Below, piece by piece: positions 60,433-64,000 of a stretch of 64,000 nucleotides of DNA. The translations under genes and the position numbers were made by a program. The notes beneath the pieces were generated by a model. That model saw nothing but the letters and a program-made list of their open reading frames with translations, made no database searches and was not told where the DNA came from. This DNA is from Pandoraea vervacti (GTDB taxonomy: Bacteria; Pseudomonadota; Gammaproteobacteria; Burkholderiales; Burkholderiaceae): assembly GCF_000934605.2 (NCBI RefSeq), contig NZ_CP010897.2, positions 5,572,001-5,636,000 on the forward strand. Direction: 5' to 3'. Position 1 is the first letter of the stretch; the number at the start of each line of letters is the position of its first letter.

Positions 60433-62088
60433 TCAGGCCGCCTTTTCCTTCTTTTTGGTACCGAGCATGCGGTTGATGGACCATTGCTGCGCGATCGACA
60501 ACGTGTTGTTGACCACGTAGTACAGCACCAGACCGGACGGCAGGAAGAGGAACATGACCGAGAAGATCAGCGGCATGAACATCATCATCTTCGCCTGCAT
60601 CGGATCCGGCGGCGTCGGGTTCAGCTTGGTCTGGATGAACATCGACACGGCCATCAGCACCGGCAGGATGTAATACGGATCCTGCGTCGAGAGGTCATGA
60701 ATCCAGCCCAGCCAAGGCGCACCGCGCATTTCCACCGACGAGAGCAGCACCCAGTACAGCGCAATGAACACCGGAATCTGAATCACGATCGGGATACAGC
60801 CGCCGAACGGATTGACCTTCTCGGTCTTGTACAACTCCATGAGCGCGGCGTTCATCTTCTGCGGATCGCTCTTGTAGCGTTCGCGAAGCGCCTGCATGCG
60901 CGGCGTGATTTCCTTCATGCGCGCCATCGACTTGTAGCTTGCGGCCGACAGCGGGAAGAACACCAGCTTGATGATCACGGTCACGGCGATGATCGCCCAA
61001 CCCCAGTTACCGATCAGCGCGTGCAGCTTCGAGAGCAGCCAGAACAGCGGCTTGGCCAGGATCGTGAAGTAACCGTAGTCCTTCGTCAGTTCCAGACCCG
61101 GCGCGATCTGTTCGAGCACGTGCTCTTCCTGCGGGCCGGCGAACAGACGCGCATCGACCGTCTCGCTGCCGTTCGCGGGAATGCTCGCGAGCGGCTCCTT
61201 CACGCCGACACGGTATAGGCCGTTGTCCAGCTTGCCGATGTAGTTGTCGCGCGTGGCGCCTTCCTTCGGAATCCAGGCCGTGGCGAAGTAATGCTGCACC
61301 ATGCCGATCCAGCCGTCGCTCGACTGCTTGACGTACTTCGCCTTGTCCTTGTCGATGTCGCTGAACGTGATCTTCTGGAATTTCTCGTCGCTGCTGTAGA
61401 CCGTCGGGCCCGTGAACGTGTGCGAGAACTTCGCGCCGCTGATTTCACGGCCGTCGCGCACCAGTTCCATGTACAGCGTGGGCTTGATGGGGGCGTCGGT
61501 CTTGTTGACGATCGTGTTCGACACGTCGATCACGTAGCTGCCGCGATGGAACGTGTAAGCACGCACCAACTGCAGACCGCCCTTGACCGGCGATTCGAAC
61601 TTCACGGTCAGCGTGTCGCCCGTCATCGTGGTCGGACCCGGCACCTGCGTGAAGATGTCGTTGTGGTTCGGGAAGTCCCCGCCGATCAGGCCCGTACGGG
61701 CGAAGTACTGATGGCTCGGCGTGTTGTCGAACAGCACGACGTGCTTGTCGGCTTCCTCGGCGTCCGGCCACTTCGTGAGCGCGAGGAACGACAGCGTGCC
61801 GCCTTGCGTGCTGATGTCGGCTTCGTAGACGTCGGTCGTAATGCGGACCTTCTGCGCGGCGGCGGCGGCAGGCGCGTTGCCCGGGGCGCTGCCCGCAGCC
61901 GCAGCGGCGTTGGCAGATTGGGGCAGGTCGTTGGCCGGCGTCTGGTTGTTGCCCGTAGCGGCCGGGGCGGAAACCTCCGGCGTCGGGAAGAACAGCGACG
62001 AATGGCCATTGGCGCGTTGCCAGTTGTCGAAAAGCATCACGACAGACAGCGCGAAAATGACCCAGAGTACGGTGCGTTTGATGTCCAT
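60433..62088 (-). CDS. yidC: Membrane protein insertase YidC
   Basis: YidC (551 residues) inserts and folds inner-membrane proteins, alone or with SecYEG. An N-terminal membrane anchor (TVLWVIFALSVVMLFDNWQ) precedes a large periplasmic domain. The conserved C-terminal five-helix core includes YGYFTILAKPLFWLLS and NPFGGCIPIVIQIPVFIALY. The C-terminus is basic (GTKKKEKAA), as usual in proteobacterial YidC. Length is typical for the family. It follows yidD by 24 bp in the rpmH-rnpA-yidD-yidC order found beside the origin of most proteobacteria. Confidence 0.97.
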   Translation of the reverse strand: MDIKRTVLWVIFALSVVMLFDNWQRANGHSSLFFPTPEVSAPAATGNNQTPANDLPQSANAAAAAGSAPGNAPAAAAAQKVRITTDVYEADISTQGGTLSFLALTKWPDAEEADKHVVLFDNTPSHQYFARTGLIGGDFPNHNDIFTQVPGPTTMTGDTLTVKFESPVKGGLQLVRAYTFHRGSYVIDVSNTIVNKTDAPIKPTLYMELVRDGREISGAKFSHTFTGPTVYSSDEKFQKITFSDIDKDKAKYVKQSSDGWIGMVQHYFATAWIPKEGATRDNYIGKLDNGLYRVGVKEPLASIPANGSETVDARLFAGPQEEHVLEQIAPGLELTKDYGYFTILAKPLFWLLSKLHALIGNWGWAIIAVTVIIKLVFFPLSAASYKSMARMKEITPRMQALRERYKSDPQKMNAALMELYKTEKVNPFGGCIPIVIQIPVFIALYWVLLSSVEMRGAPWLGWIHDLSTQDPYYILPVLMAVSMFIQTKLNPTPPDPMQAKMMMFMPLIFSVMFLFLPSGLVLYYVVNNTLSIAQQWSINRMLGTKKKEKAA

Positions 62089-62112
62089 GCGGTAACTCGT
62101 GGTGGACGAAAC

Positions 62113-62469
62113 TCAGGAATGGCCCGGCGCGCGGCGCGTAACTGCCGATGCGGCCGCGGGCCCGGACGAGACCGCCCGCTTGGCTCGCGACGCGTCGCTT
62201 CCGGCGGCCTTGTCGGCGCCATCGGCGTTTTGATCGGGAGCGTTACAGACGTGTCGAGCCGGCGGTACGGGATCGAAACCGCCGGGGTGAAACGGATGAC
62301 AGCGGCATAGACGCCTGGCCGCGAGATAAGTGCCGTAACCGGCACCATGCTCGATGATGGCCTCGCGTGCGTAGTCGGAGCAGCTCGGATGAAAGCGGCA
62401 ACGGTTCCCCAGCCAGGGACTGATCACCAGCTTGTAACCGCGCAGGAGCAACAACAGCACGCTTCGCAT
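62113..62469 (-). CDS. yidD: Membrane protein insertion efficiency factor YidD
   Basis: This 118-residue small membrane-associated protein aids YidC-dependent insertion. The conserved core is GYKLVISPWLGNRCRFHPSCSDYAR and RLCRCHPFHPGGFDPVPP, with the family's cysteines. A C-terminal extension of about 45 residues, rich in Ala, Ser, Arg and Gly, makes it longer than the E. coli protein of about 85 residues. It lies between rnpA (78 bp) and yidC (24 bp) on the same strand. Confidence 0.94.
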   Translation of the reverse strand: MRSVLLLLLRGYKLVISPWLGNRCRFHPSCSDYAREAIIEHGAGYGTYLAARRLCRCHPFHPGGFDPVPPARHVCNAPDQNADGADKAAGSDASRAKRAVSSGPAAASAVTRRAPGHS

Positions 62470-62547
62470 CTCGATTCCGCCTGTCAGTCCGGCCGAGGTG
62501 GCCGGGTGGGCGGCGCATGCCCGGGGTCGGGCGCTACCGTGTGGGGA

Positions 62548-63021
62548 CTAACTACCTTCCGTCTTGGCGTCGTGCGCGCGGCGCTTGCGGGCAGCCTTCT
62601 CGGCTGCGTCGAAGAGCTGCGCGAACTCGGTCTGACACAGTGTGTTCAACACTGGCGCGGCCGCTGCCGTATACGTCCCCTTGTCGAAACGCCGGGTCAG
62701 TCGCAGTACGAAGTCCCAGCCGGCGAGCGCCGCACGACGCTGGCGGAACATCTCGCGAGCCTGACGCTTGATCAGATTGCGAGTGACCGCACGCGGTGCA
62801 TGCTTCTTACCGACGACAATGCCGATGCGGCCTTCTTGAGGCGTGGCATCGGCAGGGGTGTCCGGCGCGTCGTCGCGCCAGCGCATATACAGCACGAAGT
62901 GCGCGGTACGACGCAGGGGGCGCAAACTAAAAACGGATGAAAACTCATCCGTTTTGAGAAGTCGTGCGGCTTTGGGAAACCCCAGCGCCGGGACTTCGCG
63001 CCTTGCGGACTTAACGCGCAA
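62548..63021 (-). CDS. rnpA: Ribonuclease P protein component
   Basis: The RnpA protein subunit binds the catalytic RNA and helps cut 5' leaders from pre-tRNAs. The family signature region is present in TRNLIKRQAREMFRQ near residues 80-95, and the N-terminal RNA-binding part FPKAARLLKTDEFSSVF. The start is uncertain: no ATG or GTG lies near the expected place. A TTG at 63021 gives 157 residues and starts just after rpmH. The open frame continues further upstream through the rpmH gene, which is not plausible. Confidence 0.93.
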   Translation of the reverse strand: MRVKSARREVPALGFPKAARLLKTDEFSSVFSLRPLRRTAHFVLYMRWRDDAPDTPADATPQEGRIGIVVGKKHAPRAVTRNLIKRQAREMFRQRRAALAGWDFVLRLTRRFDKGTYTAAAAPVLNTLCQTEFAQLFDAAEKAARKRRAHDAKTEGS

Positions 63022-63046
63022 ACCGCGGTACGACCGAGAACCGCGT

Positions 63047-63181
63047 TTAGACGGCCAGGCGCTTACGGCCCTTGGCGCGACGAGCGGCGATGACCTTGCG
63101 GCCGCCACGGGTCTTCATGCGAACCAGGAAGCCATGGGTGCGCTTGCGGCGCGTCACGGAAGGCTGAAAAGTACGTTTCAT
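63047..63181 (-). CDS. rpmH: 50S ribosomal protein L34
   Basis: A 44-residue basic ribosomal protein starting MKRTFQPSVTRRKRTHGF and ending in the usual GRKRLAV. All residues fit the highly conserved L34 family, and the length is exactly normal. It is below the size limit of many gene finders. It starts the rpmH-rnpA-yidD-yidC unit, 25 bp before rnpA, and its promoter must lie in the gene-free stretch to the right. In most proteobacteria it lies directly beside dnaA. Confidence 0.97.
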   Translation of the reverse strand: MKRTFQPSVTRRKRTHGFLVRMKTRGGRKVIAARRAKGRKRLAV

Positions 63182-64000
63182 GATGCACTCACTGTGTGAA
63201 AAAATTCCCGCGCAGCAGCATCGTAAAACGCCACAAGGACACCGTGAAAACCTGCAAATTCAAGGACTTTCACGCGCGGCCCAGCCGTCGGGAGTTGGAT
63301 AGGAATCCGGTTATCTTTCTAACGAACCCGCTATTTAATCGGCTTTTCCGTTGTGTGTCAATAGGTTAGCCGTCACCTCAAATGCACTCGTGCGCGATCG
63401 GTGTTCCCGTTGTCGCGGATCCGCCACTGATACGCCTCCGGGCTGTGGATAATGGCGGAAATTGGTGGTGCCTTCACTTTTTGCCAGTGGATAAATGGGG
63501 AAGACGTGAAGATATTCACGCCCTCGCGGCAAATCGTCGCAATTGCTGGCCATTTGCGCAGGCATCGCGCGACGTCAGACGGGTTAACGCGGCGCGGCCG
63601 CCCGGCGATGCGCGTGCTGTGGGCATTCCTGTGGATAACTCGCTTTGCCGACGCTTTGGCGGTAAAATCCCCCATCAATTTTTTTCCCAGCAGAGTACCG
63701 GTGACGTCGCCATGTGGATAGCGCGCCGGGTTTTGTCGTCTGCGCGCGCCGGAAGAGCCGGCTGCACGCGCGAGACCAGACCCGAGCGCTGCGCCGTGGT
63801 TCGTCGGATGCCGGACGTCTGCAATGCGCCGCTGGTCCGACTTGATCGCCGCCGGTAGCTCGTCCCAGATCTGAGGGAGGACGGGCTTGCCGGCTTGGTT
63901 TGGCGCGTTCCGCCCCCATATCTGATGTAACGGATAGTGGACGGCGAGCGCGTTGGACGATGACGTCGGACGAGCCCCGCGCCACCTGGACACACGCTGC
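63182..64000. other. Probable replication origin (oriC) upstream of dnaA
   Basis: These 819 bp hold no supported gene. Perfect DnaA boxes (TGTGGATAA) lie at 63444-63452 and 63630-63638, with one-mismatch copies at 63486-63494 and 63713-63721, all in the same orientation. An AT-rich stretch with a run of seven T lies at 63673-63690, between the last two boxes, and another at 63325-63365. Position beside rpmH and the box cluster fit oriC; dnaA is expected on the plus strand just beyond the window. Confidence 0.75.

Noticed and set aside
63373..63993. Minus-strand frame of 206 codons across the origin region
   Set aside because: It runs across DnaA boxes and has no initiation signal or recognisable sequence; the region is better explained as oriC.
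1..64000. tRNA, rRNA, IS element or prophage genes
   Set aside because: No cloverleaf-like tRNA sequence, rRNA segment, transposase or integrase was recognised anywhere in the window.

Overview
The window looks like about 64 kb of a betaproteobacterial chromosome from the Burkholderiaceae, most likely Pandoraea or a close relative. This is an inference from protein character, high G+C and gene order; no database was searched. It ends just short of the replication origin. The last genes, all on the minus strand, are rpmH, rnpA, yidD, yidC and mnmE. Beyond rpmH (63182-64000) lies a gene-free stretch with DnaA boxes, and dnaA is expected to start past the window edge.

Layout. 1-5.5 kb: the tail of an unknown gene, fumC, a LysR regulator, an MHS-type MFS carrier and an amidohydrolase. 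5.8-7.5 kb: two unrecognised genes, the first with a central membrane hairpin. 7.6-8.6 kb: trpS. 8.9-13.0 kb: a lower-G+C operon of a 29-residue peptide, a SagB-type flavin dehydrogenase, a NodU/CmcH-type carbamoyltransferase and an MFS exporter. It reads as a small peptide-modification (RiPP-like) system and is the main candidate for something undescribed. 13-17.4 kb: a giant indolepyruvate ferredoxin oxidoreductase divergent from an Lrp regulator. 17.5-24.5 kb: a Fur-boxed heme uptake operon, hmuRSTUV. 24.5-35.7 kb: an ornithine cyclodeaminase-family enzyme; a pbpC / YhhN / alpha-2-macroglobulin cluster for periplasmic defence and wall repair; and a FUSC-like membrane protein. 35.8-39.2 kb: phenylalanine hydroxylase with its Lrp regulator and pterin dehydratase, a SET-domain protein and a Cys-rich MarR regulator. 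39.25-40.6 kb: a 1.4 kb gene-free region with three perfect DnaA boxes beside an AT-rich tract. 40.7-51.2 kb: a GCS2-type ligase, a cation/proton antiporter, a CLC channel coupled to mnmC, an OhrR-like MarR protein lacking the sensing cysteine, a DedA-rhodanese fusion and an EmrB-type pump with a 10-bp repeat array upstream. 51.7-56.4 kb: a stand-alone MHYT sensor, thpR, three small envelope proteins and a DUF2076 protein. 56.4-58.9 kb: a lower-G+C insert with a sigma-like HTH protein and a Fic AMP-transferase. 58.9-64 kb: the conserved origin-flanking block.

How genes work together. HmuR, HmuT, HmuUV and HmuS form a complete route for heme from outer membrane to cytosolic breakdown. PhhA and PhhB convert phenylalanine to tyrosine and recycle the pterin. 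YidC and YidD serve membrane insertion, and RnpA supplies the RNase P protein. MnmE and MnmC both modify wobble uridine in tRNA. PbpC and the macroglobulin form the known protease-trap and wall-repair pair. In the peptide operon, stop/start overlaps couple the three large genes, while a hairpin separates them from the strongly initiated peptide gene.
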